Of a stretch of DNA of 30,631 nt, positions 1 to 8,995 are shown piece by piece (positions within the stretch are counted from its first letter, which is position 1; every line of letters starts with the position of its first letter). The DNA is from JAHHLP01 sp041609895 (GTDB lineage Bacteria > Bacteroidota > Rhodothermia > Rhodothermales > JABDKH01). Below the pieces are notes generated by a model. That model was not told where the DNA came from and did no database searches. It saw only the letters and a list, made by a program, of their open reading frames with translations. Where the stretch lies: NCBI GenBank assembly GCA_041609895.1, contig JBFIPX010000022.1:1-30631 (forward strand), written 5' to 3'. The position numbers were made by a program, and so were the translations under genes.

Positions 1-211
1 CCATTACGCCGAGCAGAAGCAGGCCGACGTTTGCCAGAGCGAATGCCCCAAGCCACGCGGTCGGAGTCTTCTTCTCAGTGTGAAGAGACACCATCTCGGT
101 TACGTCGTGGAAACTCAGAATGCCGGCGACCAGGGGCGGCTCCACCACAAATCCGTCGCCACAATGACCCGGCAGGATCTGGTCTGAGGCTATGTTGCTT
201 TCGTCACTCAC
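1..211 (-). CDS. actC: Alternative complex III subunit ActC (NrfD/PsrC-type membrane protein), 5' part only
   Basis: This is the N-terminal 70 residues of a gene that runs off the left edge of the window. No ATG gives an open frame: the two ATGs at 239 and 236 meet a stop after a few codons, so the GTG at 211 is taken as the start. The translated start carries EPPLVAG, then SFHDVTEMV, a charged EKKTP stretch, and the first membrane helix beginning at about residue 53 (AWLGAFALANVGLLLLG). This N-terminus is characteristic of ActC, the NrfD/PsrC-like quinol-oxidising integral membrane subunit of alternative complex III. Its position 35 bases after the actB stop on the same strand supports the call. 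Family knowledge places it in the cytoplasmic membrane, oxidising menaquinol for electron transfer to ActB and ActA. The assignment rests on the N-terminus and context only. Confidence 0.85.
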   Translation of the reverse strand, partial: MSDESNIASDQILPGHCGDGFVVEPPLVAGILSFHDVTEMVSLHTEKKTPTAWLGAFALANVGLLLLGVM

Positions 212-246
212 GTTGAGGTTATCCGTGGTTAGGCATCATGGTCGGG

Positions 247-3200
247 TCAGGACTCGCTAGCGGCGAGAACAGGGTTCGGGTTGGTCACTCTACCGAGGTA
301 GGATGTCCGCGGTTTGACACTCAGCTGGGCGAGCAGCTCATATCGTCTGCTGTTCTTTCGGGCAAGCGACACGGCCGAATCCGGGTCGTTGATGTTTCCA
401 AACGTGATCGCCTTTGCAGGGCAGGCCTGCTGACATGCCGTTTTGATCTCGCCATCCTTAATCGGGCGGTCTTCAAGGTTCGACTGGATGTTTGCGGCGC
501 GGACGCGCTGAATGCAGTACGAACACTTTTCCATCACTCCTCGCGAGCGAACAGTGACGTCGGGGTTGTGGGCCATCCGAACAGACGTTGGCAGCGTCTT
601 CACCCAGTTATAGAAGTTGAATCTTCGAACCTTGTAGGGACAGTTGGTCGCGCAGTAACGGGTGCCGATACATCTGTTGTAGATCATCTGGTTCGTGCCG
701 TCTGGCGAATGCACCGTAGCCGCTACCGGACACACGGACTCGCACGGCGCATTTTCGCAGTGCATGCACGGAACCGGCTGCATCACCATCGCTGGTTCAT
801 CGTGACCGGAAGGACCGCTTACGAAATACCGGTCCATTCTAATCCAGTGCATTTCACGACCGTGACTCACCTCTTCCTTACCTACGACCTGCACGTTGTT
901 CTCCGACTGGCACGCAACGATACATGAGCCGCAGCCGGTGCAGGAATTCAGATCGATGACCATACCCCACTGGTACTCGTAGTAGGGATTGTCCTTGTAG
1001 GCAGGCTGAGTAGTAGGATGATTCTCCTGCCACAGCGCCGGGTATTCCTCCCAACTTTCGTCGGCTCCTGGTAAAGGCGGCACGGCATCACGCGCGAAGG
1101 TCGGGTTCTCACGGTACTGCGCTAGAGTCGCCAGCTGCACGGGGTCACGCCGCTCAACCGCGACGCGATCCTGAGCGAGCGCACCGTGATCCTGGGTCGT
1201 CACCACCAAGTAACCACCATCCACCCGCGTCACCGATTCAGCAGTCGCGATGCGACTGAAAGGTTCACGGAGCGGACCCACATTACCGCCAACGCCGGAC
1301 GAAATCGATCCCTTACCATACACATCTGTGTAATGGTCCAGATCGAACAGAATCCTCTGTCGCTCGGGGCGGTCCGATGCAATGTCCCGCCCGTACCCCA
1401 TGTGAAGGGTGATTGTGTCATCCACGTGCCCTGGAAGAACCCAGATGGGCAGCCTGACTGACGAGCCGTTCGCGACGATCTCGACCACATCGACGTAGTA
1501 CTTACCGTCGCTCAGACTCCAACGGAACCCGAGGCGATCCGCAGTGGCTGGGCTCATTAGGGCCACATTGTCCCACACGATCTTGGTCGACGGTTCAGGT
1601 AGCTCCTGCAGCCACACGTTGTTTGAATAGCTGCCATCGAGCACCTTGGCATCGAGCCTGAAGACCAGCTCAATGTTGTCCGAGGTATCAGGTGTAGACG
1701 TTCTGCTCGCAGGTCTCGAGGCGGTCAGGTTCACGGTTGAGAATGAGGTGCCGGACAGGAATCCGTCATGCAACACTTTTCGCCAGCCCTTTTCGAAATC
1801 GCCTGTGATTACGTTCCGCCACCGGGCCCGCACCAGGTCATAACCCGGCGCGTCATCGCCGGTCGCCAAAAGATTAACCAGTTCGGCTTCGGACCGCGTC
1901 TCATAAAGCGGTGCGATGAGAGGCTGGGTCACGGAAAGCGTTCCATCAAACGCCCGGCCGTCGCCCCAGGACTCGAGGTAGTGTGACTTGGGAAGATGCC
2001 ACCGCGACTGTGTAGCGGTCTCGTCCACGAAAAGCCCAATGTGTATCGTCTGGCCGACGCCGGCTAACGCCCCCGCAAAGTCGAGGGTGGCGGGTGCATC
2101 GTAGGCAGGGTTTACGTCGAGCATGAGCAGGGCGTCGATGTTCCCCGCCTTCATTTCACCAACAAGGCCCTCAAACGTGGTCGTGTCAGTCGCAGTGGCG
2201 ACGTCGAGCAACTCGACCGTATTGCCGATAGCACCAAGGTAGTCGTTTATCGCGGCGCAGAGCGCGTGAACACCGGGATCCTGTGTCTCCCCTGCGAGAA
2301 CGACCGAACCGGATCCGGCTTGCCGCAGATCGTCCGCGATTGCCGCAACGAATGGATGATCTGAAAAGGCATTGGAGGAACCGGCGCCGGACACGCCGAG
2401 ACGGGCCGCGATCGCCGCCGCGAAGTCGCCGACCTGGCTGGACTTGATCGCCAATCGGTTGTCGGCCATACCGCCGGTGACGGTATACGCACTCTCGATG
2501 ACATATAGCCTGCTCATGTCATCCGACGTGTCGTCCAGCCGACGGCTGTCCGCGAACTCTCTCGTATTGGACAGAAAATTTCGATCGGCAGGATTCAGAA
2601 AGTCCGCGTCGAACGAAACGATGACACTCGCTCTGGAAAAGCGATACCACGGGCGGACTGGCTGTCCGAATGCTTCAGCTAGGCCCGCATCTTCCGCAGA
2701 CCGACCGCCAGCGGAATAGGTCACCCATTCAAGTCCGGGAAAGCGGCCCTGAAGAGAGTCGCGTGCTGCCAGCAAAGTTGGTGAGGACGTTTCGCTGGCG
2801 ATGACCGCCACGCGCTGCGCAGACAACTGCCGAACAAAATTTCGAAATTCATCCCAGGATGACTTCGATCCATCGCGGAGTACGTCTTGGGACCTATCCG
2901 GGTCGTACAGGTTCAGTACCGACGCCTGCTCGAACACACCGGAGGAACCTTGGCTTACCGGATGATCCGGGTTTCCCTCCACCTTGGTTGGCCTACCCTC
3001 ATGACTCTCGACCAAGAGGGGTCGAACTGCTCCGCGGAACGGCATGGAGGTTGCGAACTGGAGCGGGATGCCCGGAATGACTTCCTCCGGTTTCCGCGTG
3101 TAAGGCAGAATCGCCTCGACCGGCTTCCGACACGCCGTAAGTCCCGCCATGGCCATCGAAGCACCCATGAGTTGGAGGAACTGACGGCGCGACGTTCCGG

Positions 3201-3354
3201 ATGGTCCGTTGCTCGCGCCTGGAAGAAACTCCTCGCGGACGAAATCCTGGTAGGCAGGATCTTCTTGAAGCTGCGCGAGACTCCTCCAGAATCGCGATCT
3301 CGGATCGTCGCTTTCCGTCACCTGCCCGGGATCCAGAATCGGTAGCTCTATCAT
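247..3354 (-). CDS. actB: Alternative complex III subunit ActB (molybdopterin-oxidoreductase-like plus Fe-S cluster domain)
   Basis: This 1035-residue protein fuses a molybdopterin-oxidoreductase-like domain (about 80-720) to a ferredoxin-type domain (about 790-990), the usual ActB architecture. The N-terminus has the extended Tat motif of this family (RFWRSLAQL at about 21), then R56-R57-QFL, a hydrophobic stretch and LTAC with Cys75, so it is Tat-exported and possibly lipid-anchored. The Fe-S ligands fall in four groups: C805/808/811/815; C863/866/871/875; C895, C901 and C905; and C944/947/974/978. In the third group the usual CxxC is C-IGTRY-C, which fits a [3Fe-4S] cluster beside three [4Fe-4S] clusters. 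In characterised complexes ActB carries no molybdenum cofactor and passes electrons from menaquinol to ActA. It lies 46 bases after actA, in the conserved order actA-actB-actC. Confidence 0.95.
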   Translation of the reverse strand: MIELPILDPGQVTESDDPRSRFWRSLAQLQEDPAYQDFVREEFLPGASNGPSGTSRRQFLQLMGASMAMAGLTACRKPVEAILPYTRKPEEVIPGIPLQFATSMPFRGAVRPLLVESHEGRPTKVEGNPDHPVSQGSSGVFEQASVLNLYDPDRSQDVLRDGSKSSWDEFRNFVRQLSAQRVAVIASETSSPTLLAARDSLQGRFPGLEWVTYSAGGRSAEDAGLAEAFGQPVRPWYRFSRASVIVSFDADFLNPADRNFLSNTREFADSRRLDDTSDDMSRLYVIESAYTVTGGMADNRLAIKSSQVGDFAAAIAARLGVSGAGSSNAFSDHPFVAAIADDLRQAGSGSVVLAGETQDPGVHALCAAINDYLGAIGNTVELLDVATATDTTTFEGLVGEMKAGNIDALLMLDVNPAYDAPATLDFAGALAGVGQTIHIGLFVDETATQSRWHLPKSHYLESWGDGRAFDGTLSVTQPLIAPLYETRSEAELVNLLATGDDAPGYDLVRARWRNVITGDFEKGWRKVLHDGFLSGTSFSTVNLTASRPASRTSTPDTSDNIELVFRLDAKVLDGSYSNNVWLQELPEPSTKIVWDNVALMSPATADRLGFRWSLSDGKYYVDVVEIVANGSSVRLPIWVLPGHVDDTITLHMGYGRDIASDRPERQRILFDLDHYTDVYGKGSISSGVGGNVGPLREPFSRIATAESVTRVDGGYLVVTTQDHGALAQDRVAVERRDPVQLATLAQYRENPTFARDAVPPLPGADESWEEYPALWQENHPTTQPAYKDNPYYEYQWGMVIDLNSCTGCGSCIVACQSENNVQVVGKEEVSHGREMHWIRMDRYFVSGPSGHDEPAMVMQPVPCMHCENAPCESVCPVAATVHSPDGTNQMIYNRCIGTRYCATNCPYKVRRFNFYNWVKTLPTSVRMAHNPDVTVRSRGVMEKCSYCIQRVRAANIQSNLEDRPIKDGEIKTACQQACPAKAITFGNINDPDSAVSLARKNSRRYELLAQLSVKPRTSYLGRVTNPNPVLAASES

Positions 3355-3400
3355 GTCGGTTGGTTTGCTGGAAGCACCCAGAGGACGCTCGGAGACCGCG

Positions 3401-4048
3401 CTAGTAATGGCAGCCTGAACAATTTGTTGGCGGTTGAATTGCCTCGTTGACTATCCGGTCAAGATTGCGCTCGACAAAATCTGCCGGCTGGACATAACCC
3501 ATCTCTGTGATGCTCTCCTGGGGCCGAAGGTACAATTCCGGCTCGCGATGGCACTCAAGGCACCAGCCCATGGACAGCGGCTCAACCAGGGAAACGACCT
3601 CCATCTGATCAACGCGGCCGTGACACGTCTCACACCCTACGCCATTTGTAACGTGAACCGCATGACTGAAGCGCGCATAGTCTGGCAACTGATGCACTTT
3701 CACCCACTCAACAGGGTCTCCGGTAGCCCAACTCTCCCGAACAGGGAGCAGCTTGAGACTTGCGGTCTGAATTTGGCTGTGGCAGTTCATACACGTCTCT
3801 GTCGACGGTACGTTGGCATGCGAAGATATGTCGACGTACGTATGACAGTAACGACAGTCGATGCCCAGTTGGCCGACGTGCAGCTGGTGGCTATACGGAA
3901 CGGGCTGTTCAGGTGAATAGCCAACGTCCGTGAATTCGGGACTGAAGTAGTACCAAACCAGAAAGATGCTGATAACGCCGCCGCCCAACGCACCAAACAA
4001 CGAAAGTACCGGCAGGGCGTTGGCTTTCTTAGGAAAAATCTGAGGCAT
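3401..4048 (-). CDS. actA: Alternative complex III subunit ActA, pentaheme cytochrome c
   Basis: This 215-residue protein has one N-terminal membrane helix (about 12-33) and five CxxCH heme c attachment motifs: CRYCH at 65, CMNCH at 86, CETCH at 139, CLECH at 163 and CSGCH at 210, almost at the C-terminus. Five hemes and a single anchor are the signature of ActA. It is the electron-exit subunit on the periplasmic face of alternative complex III, handing electrons to a cytochrome c, a cupredoxin or directly to a terminal oxidase. It is the first gene of the act operon here. The 145-base gap back to the exporter gene upstream probably holds the operon promoter. Start: ATG at 4048, directly before a short basic stretch and the helix. 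Confidence 0.95.
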   Translation of the reverse strand: MPQIFPKKANALPVLSLFGALGGGVISIFLVWYYFSPEFTDVGYSPEQPVPYSHQLHVGQLGIDCRYCHTYVDISSHANVPSTETCMNCHSQIQTASLKLLPVRESWATGDPVEWVKVHQLPDYARFSHAVHVTNGVGCETCHGRVDQMEVVSLVEPLSMGWCLECHREPELYLRPQESITEMGYVQPADFVERNLDRIVNEAIQPPTNCSGCHY

Positions 4049-4134
4049 GAAGACGGAGTTGGTCAGTCCGGGTGAGGTCCGGCACGAAGACGCACCGCGT
4101 TACGGCGTCAAGAAGGTAAAATACATGAGCGCGA

Positions 4135-4170
4135 CAAATTACGTGGCCGCGTTGAATTTTTAAAAAGATA
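4135..4170 (-). promoter_or_regulatory. Possible promoter region of the act operon
   Basis: This is the AT-rich part of the gap upstream of actA. On the minus strand a TTTTTAAAAA tract is followed about 20 bases later by TAATTTG at 4141-4135, which resembles the Bacteroidota -7 element (TAnnTTTG) with one base missing. No clear -33 TTG is present at the right distance, so this is a weak suggestion. Readthrough from the exporter gene cannot be excluded. Confidence 0.2.
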
Positions 4171-4193
4171 CTCGAGTGCTGCCGGATCCGGTC

Positions 4194-5591
4194 TCAAGAT
4201 TTAACCGCCACCTGCTGGGACTCGTCGTGGCCGATCTGCCCGCCGAGTTTCGCGACGCCCGGTTCCGACTTATGCCAGAAGCGCCACAGGAGAAGAATCG
4301 CGGCCACCGTCAAGCCGAGTACGAGGCCCCACCAGAGACCTACCGGACCCTGATTCAGTTTGAATCCAACAATGTATCCGCTGGACAAGCCCACGATCCA
4401 GTAGGAAAGGAATCCTATAAACATGGGCACGCGAGTATCCTTGATTCCCCGTAGTGCCCCCGCCGCGGATACCTGCACGCCGTCGAACAGCTGAAATACG
4501 GCGGCCACGAATAGTAGCGATATGGCGAGTGATACAACCTCGCTGTTGGCCGGGTCACCCACATCCAGATACAGCGCCACAACCGCGCGAGGCAGCGTCC
4601 AGAAGACGACCGCCGCACCTGCCATGAAGGTTGCTGCAATGCCGACGCCAACCAAGCCGGCCACCCGAACACCTTTCCGATCTCCACGCCCCACTGCCTG
4701 CCCGACCCGAACCGATGAAGCTATTCCAATTCCAAGCGGGACCATAAAGGTAATGGACGCACACTGAATCGCGATCTGATGAGAGGCCAGCGCTACGGTA
4801 CCCAGCAACCCCATCATCATGGCTGTGATCATGAAAAGGCCAGCCTCAATTCCGTAGCTGATCCCGATCGGCCAGCCAATATGAAACAGTTCACGAAAGA
4901 CGCGCGGGTCGGGCCGCCTGAGGTGTAGAAAGATCTCGTAGACCTTGAACGACGGGCTTCGAACGGTAGTCGCTGCCAGCGCTACAAACATGAACCAGAA
5001 TACAATCGTGCTTGCCCACCCGGTACCTACCAGACCCATTTTCGGAAGACCGAGCTTTCCGAACATCAGCACGTAGTTGGCGCCAACATTGAGAAGAACA
5101 GCGATAACACTGATGACCGTCGCCGGCCGCGGTCTCGAAACGCCCTCGATGAAGCTGCGCAGCGCGACAAACCAGAGGAACGGGAACGTACCCCAAGAGA
5201 TCGCAAGAAGGTAACGCTGGGTCAGGTCGACCGTTTCCGGGGCCTGACCTATCCAGAGCAGCACCGACTCCACATTTCGGATGATCAGGAATGCCGGTAC
5301 GGCCAAAGTTGTGGCAAGCCACATACCCTGGCGGGTTGATCGAGCGACGCCGTCGGAGTTTCCTGCACCGAAAGACTGGGACACCATTGGCCCGACGGCC
5401 ATTACAAGCCCCATCGCGACCATCAGTATGGTAAAGAAGACTGAGTTCCCCAGTGCAATCCCCGCCAGCGCATCGCTACTCAAGCGACCCACCATCACAG
5501 TATCGACAAATCCCATCGATATTTGGGCAATCTGTGTTGCCACAACAGGGATCGCCAAGCGTACCGTCGCCTTGACCTCGTTGAGCAACAT
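4194..5591 (-). CDS. MATE family multidrug/sodium efflux transporter (NorM-like)
   Basis: This 465-residue polytopic protein shows about 12 hydrophobic segments in two homologous halves. The start reads VKATVRLAIPVVATQIAQ and then GFVDTVMVGRLS, the standard opening of NorM/DinF-type MATE exporters. The second half has the matching SYGIEAGLFMITAMMMG and the family-typical AAGALRGIKDTRVPMFIG. Family members sit in the cytoplasmic membrane and export cationic drugs or metabolites against a Na+ or H+ gradient; the substrate cannot be told from sequence. The frame is open back to 5777, but those 62 extra residues are not family-like, would overlap the divergent gene, and would run through a good -7 promoter box at 5622-5615. 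The ATG at 5591 is therefore chosen. Confidence 0.9.
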   Translation of the reverse strand: MLLNEVKATVRLAIPVVATQIAQISMGFVDTVMVGRLSSDALAGIALGNSVFFTILMVAMGLVMAVGPMVSQSFGAGNSDGVARSTRQGMWLATTLAVPAFLIIRNVESVLLWIGQAPETVDLTQRYLLAISWGTFPFLWFVALRSFIEGVSRPRPATVISVIAVLLNVGANYVLMFGKLGLPKMGLVGTGWASTIVFWFMFVALAATTVRSPSFKVYEIFLHLRRPDPRVFRELFHIGWPIGISYGIEAGLFMITAMMMGLLGTVALASHQIAIQCASITFMVPLGIGIASSVRVGQAVGRGDRKGVRVAGLVGVGIAATFMAGAAVVFWTLPRAVVALYLDVGDPANSEVVSLAISLLFVAAVFQLFDGVQVSAAGALRGIKDTRVPMFIGFLSYWIVGLSSGYIVGFKLNQGPVGLWWGLVLGLTVAAILLLWRFWHKSEPGVAKLGGQIGHDESQQVAVKS

Positions 5592-5614
5592 GGAGACTAC
5601 CGTAGCGTGGAGCA

Positions 5615-5622
5615 CAAGTATA
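5615..5622 (-). promoter_or_regulatory. Candidate -7 promoter element for the MATE exporter
   Basis: On the minus strand this reads TATACTTG, one mismatch from the Bacteroidota consensus TAnnTTTG, and it ends 24 bases before the chosen ATG at 5591. No convincing TTG lies 19-20 bases further upstream, so only half of the promoter is supported. It favours the shorter reading of the exporter gene. Confidence 0.3.
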
Positions 5623-5783
5623 GGGTGATTTTGGAGATGAACCGACGGCGGCGGATCGAACGCTCCAGCAATTTGTTTCTGTGATCCGTTAGATTCAATG
5701 CGCGTCGATCGAACAGCGACAATTACATGGGGATGGAACAGTCGTCGCCTCTCGGAAGCGAGACCCGGACCGGACAAGATGCG

Positions 5784-7811
5784 ATGGTAGACCTTAGTGT
5801 CATCATCGTCAACTACAACGTCCGCGAGTTTTTGGAGCAGGCCTTGTCCTCAGTATTCCGAGCACGAGGCAACCTCGAGATCGAGGTGTTCGTGGTAGAC
5901 AACAACTCGGTCGACGGTTCGCAGGCTCTCGTGCTATCGCAGTTTCCTGACGTAAACCTGATCGAGAATCATTCGAATGTCGGCTTCGGTGTGGCCAACA
6001 ACATGGCGATCAGCGAATCGCGAGGACGCTACCTGCTCATCCTCAATCCCGACACGATTGTGCAGGAAGACACGCTCGCGACTCTCGTCAGTTTTATGGA
6101 TGCGCGTCCCGAAGCCGGAGCCGTCGGATGCAAGATCCTGAATCCGGATGGCACTTTCGCACCAGAGAGCCGGCGTGCCTTTCCCACCCCCGAAGTAGCT
6201 TTCTACAGGATGTCCGGCCTGAGCCGGCTGTTCCCTGGTAGCGAGCGTTTCGGTCGATACAATTTGACGTTCCTGCCCCAGGATGAAACGTGCGAGGTCG
6301 ACGCCCTCAGCGGATCGTGCATGATGATTCGCCGAGCGGCGCTCTCAAAGACCATTACTCGCGGATCCGAACCGGACCATGTTCACCCGTCTGATATCAT
6401 CCCCGACAGGCTGTTCGACGAGGCCTTCTTCATGTACGGTGAGGACCTTGATCTCTGCTATCGGATACAGGCCGCTGGTTGGAAGATCTACTACACTCCA
6501 GATACGCAGATCATCCATTACAAGGGCGAAAGTACTCGCAAGGGGGACCTGAGATACGTCAAGCTTTTTTATGGAGCGATGCTGCTATTTGCGGAGAAGC
6601 ATTTCCGCGGACGTTCATGGTTGTTTCGGCTAGCGATACGAGTCGCGATCATGGTTCGCGCGGCCGCCTCCGCATTACGGAGGGGCACCCGAGCGATCGC
6701 AGTCCCGGCCGTCGACTTTGCCCTTGTCTATGCAACGGTTACCGCAGTTGCTGCTTTGCGATTTGACGAGCCACGCGAAATACTGAGCCTTCGATTTCTC
6801 CTCACGACCCCGCTGATCTACGGCGTTGCCGCCTCAATCGGCATTCGCTTCGCCGGGGGATACGCGAGGGGCCGGTGGCGTTTTCGACCGGTCGTGGTCG
6901 GCGTCGTCGTCGCGTTTGTCACAGTCGCTACTTTGTCGTTCTTCGTAAAGGAGATTGCTTTTTCACGTTTTGTAATCCTCGCGAGTGCGGTCCCGGCGCT
7001 GGTCCTGCTCACGGTGTGGCGGATCATCGCTAACCGAAAACGAAAAGAGCCGGGCAGGGCGATCGTGGTCGGTGATGGACTGGAGGCCGCGCGCTTGCAG
7101 ACGATGATCGCGTCACAGTTGCGACCGCCGTTCGCCGTCGTCGGCTACGTAGGAGCCACTGAGACCGACGCCGAGATGGGTCTTCCGGTCGACCGGCTGG
7201 GCTCCATCAATCAGCTTCGCGACATCATAAGAATCAGAGGTATCAACCAGGTAATCTTCGCGATGGCCGGCCTCGAAAACAGGATCGTGGTCACGTTGAT
7301 GTCATCGCTCCGCGATCTACCCATAGAGTTCAAGACGTTCGTCGAGCGTGGTACACACGTGATCGGCAAAGCCCGCGTTGAAAATCTGGCAGTCCCGATC
7401 ATCTCAACGGAACAGACTTTCGGCAGTGTAGGAAGCGGTTGGATAAACCGGTTGCTCGATCGGCTTACAGCTGCCATCGCACTGACAGTCCTTACCGTGT
7501 TTCGCCTTCTGGGAAAAGAGCGGGGCGATGCAGAAAGAGGCCTAGCGAATCGTCGGGAGGCCCTCAAGAGCGTTATCACAGACAAGTCCGACCTCGTTGG
7601 CTGGCTACCGGACGATCGGCATCGGCCACCGGTCGATTGGGGGGTGCAACGCGGGGCGGTTTCAGTGACCGATGCAATCCATACGACCCAGCCAAGGGCC
7701 GACGAAGTCATGCGCGCCTGGCGAATGTATCTTGATAATCAGTCGATATCACTGAACCTCGAGATCACAACCAGGGCAATCCGGCGGACCCTAGCCTCCT
7801 CCAACGAGTAG
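5784..7811 (+). CDS. GT2 glycosyltransferase fused to a membrane domain and a degenerate sugar-phosphotransferase-like region
   Basis: This is a 675-residue fusion. Residues 1-275 form a family 2 glycosyltransferase of the rhamnosyltransferase type: SVIIVNYN at 5, VVDNNSVDGS at 37, NPD at 88 for nucleotide-sugar/metal binding, and FFMYGEDLDLCYR at 215. About four membrane helices follow (305-412). Next is a Rossmann-like segment (425-545; IVVGDGLEAA, later VIFAM) like the N-terminal half of undecaprenyl-phosphate sugar phosphotransferases. Residues 550-675 still echo the catalytic domain of those enzymes (NRLLDRLTAAIALTVL; LVGWLPDD; YLDNQSISLNLEI), but the middle with the catalytic Asp-Glu is absent. 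It probably adds a sugar to a lipid-linked oligosaccharide at the membrane. The sugar is unknown. ATG 5784 gives the usual GT2 start; an in-frame ATG at 5727 would add 19 residues. Confidence 0.88.
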   Translation: MVDLSVIIVNYNVREFLEQALSSVFRARGNLEIEVFVVDNNSVDGSQALVLSQFPDVNLIENHSNVGFGVANNMAISESRGRYLLILNPDTIVQEDTLATLVSFMDARPEAGAVGCKILNPDGTFAPESRRAFPTPEVAFYRMSGLSRLFPGSERFGRYNLTFLPQDETCEVDALSGSCMMIRRAALSKTITRGSEPDHVHPSDIIPDRLFDEAFFMYGEDLDLCYRIQAAGWKIYYTPDTQIIHYKGESTRKGDLRYVKLFYGAMLLFAEKHFRGRSWLFRLAIRVAIMVRAAASALRRGTRAIAVPAVDFALVYATVTAVAALRFDEPREILSLRFLLTTPLIYGVAASIGIRFAGGYARGRWRFRPVVVGVVVAFVTVATLSFFVKEIAFSRFVILASAVPALVLLTVWRIIANRKRKEPGRAIVVGDGLEAARLQTMIASQLRPPFAVVGYVGATETDAEMGLPVDRLGSINQLRDIIRIRGINQVIFAMAGLENRIVVTLMSSLRDLPIEFKTFVERGTHVIGKARVENLAVPIISTEQTFGSVGSGWINRLLDRLTAAIALTVLTVFRLLGKERGDAERGLANRREALKSVITDKSDLVGWLPDDRHRPPVDWGVQRGAVSVTDAIHTTQPRADEVMRAWRMYLDNQSISLNLEITTRAIRRTLASSNE

Positions 7812-7921
7812 GATCCATTCGCAAATTTCCGTACGCTGAGTATTCATCTCGCGATCGGACAGGCCCTGAGTAACGGCAATCAGCCGAGAACGTCGTTTCG
7901 CCTTCCTCACGCGGTTTTTCT

Positions 7922-8986
7922 ATGGCAAAGAATTCAGAGCGTCCTCTATTGGAATTTGAGAAGCCGCTATTCGAGTTGGAGCAGCGGTTGGATGAAATGC
8001 GATCCGTCAACGAGGATACCGTTGAGGTTGACCTCTCCGACCAGATCGAAGCCCTCGAAAAGCGCGTAGCGGAGCTGCGGGAGTCGATCTACCGCAATCT
8101 AACCCGCTGGCAACGCGTCCAGATCGCCCGCCATCCCCTCCGGCCATATACGCTGGATTACATCGAGAATCTCTGTGAGGGATTTGTCGAACTGCACGGC
8201 GACCGGCTGTTCATGGACGATCCTGCCATCGTCGGAGGGCTGGTCGAATTCAAGGGTTCCCGTTTTGGCTACCGTGACCGAACCGTCATGATGCTCGGGC
8301 ACCAAAAGGGTCGCGATACCAAGAGCCGTAAATATCGACGCTTCGGAATGCCGAACCCCGAGGGATACCGGAAGGCGATGCGTCTCATGAAGCTTGCGGC
8401 CAAGTATGGCAAACCAGTCGTCACGTTGCTCGACACCCCGGGAGCGTATCCTGGCCTCGAGGCAGAAGAGCGCGGACAGGCGGAAGCGATAGCCCGCAAC
8501 CTGTTCGAAATGTCGCGACTGCCGGTCCCAATCATCGTCGTCGTCATCGGCGAAGGCGCGTCCGGCGGAGCATTGGGGATCGGCGTCGGCGATGTCATTC
8601 TCATGATGGAGAATGCGTGGTACTCGGTCATTTCCCCCGAAAGTTGCTCCTCGATTCTGTGGCGATCCTGGGACCACAAGGAAGACGCAGCGCGCGCGCT
8701 GAAACTGACCGCGCCAGACCTTTCCGACCTCGGTATTGTCGATGAGGTTATCCCCGAGCCTACGGGAGGAGCGCACCAGGATCCAGAGGCAACGTTTTCG
8801 GCCGTCGGGTTTGCGGTCGCGTCATGGCTGAAGAAGTTGGAGAGGAAGAAGCCGGCGAAGCTGATACAGGCGCGGATTGAGAAATTCGACCGCATAGGCG
8901 CCTACGAGATCCGTAACAACGGGCAGGCCGTGGAAAACCACTCGCCCATCGAGACGTCTGCCGAAGTCAATTCAGCAACGGATTAG
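7922..8986 (+). CDS. accA: Acetyl-CoA carboxylase carboxyltransferase subunit alpha
   Basis: This 354-residue protein carries the AccA hallmarks: LEFEKPLFELEQRL at the start, a coiled helical N-terminus, ARHPLRPYTLDYI, FVELHGDRLF, then DTPGAYPGLEAEERGQAEAI and GEGASGGALGIGVGD, the crotonase-fold core that forms the oxyanion holes for carboxybiotin and acetyl-CoA. With AccD it transfers CO2 from carboxybiotin to acetyl-CoA, making malonyl-CoA for fatty acid synthesis in the cytoplasm. The C-terminus is some 35 residues longer than the roughly 320-residue enterobacterial protein. The gene lies 110 bases after the glycosyltransferase gene and nine bases before the thioesterase gene, so co-transcription with the latter is likely. 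Confidence 0.97.
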   Translation: MAKNSERPLLEFEKPLFELEQRLDEMRSVNEDTVEVDLSDQIEALEKRVAELRESIYRNLTRWQRVQIARHPLRPYTLDYIENLCEGFVELHGDRLFMDDPAIVGGLVEFKGSRFGYRDRTVMMLGHQKGRDTKSRKYRRFGMPNPEGYRKAMRLMKLAAKYGKPVVTLLDTPGAYPGLEAEERGQAEAIARNLFEMSRLPVPIIVVVIGEGASGGALGIGVGDVILMMENAWYSVISPESCSSILWRSWDHKEDAARALKLTAPDLSDLGIVDEVIPEPTGGAHQDPEATFSAVGFAVASWLKKLERKKPAKLIQARIEKFDRIGAYEIRNNGQAVENHSPIETSAEVNSATD

Positions 8987-8995
8987 CTGCACCGC

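Noticed and set aside
238..927. Long open frame on the plus strand opposite the Fe-S part of actB
   Set aside because: It is antisense to a well-recognised gene, has no recognisable domain, and its openness follows from the codon bias of actB.
5592..5777. N-terminal extension of the MATE exporter by 62 residues
   Set aside because: The extension is not hydrophobic or family-like, would overlap the divergent glycosyltransferase frame, and spans a good -7 box.
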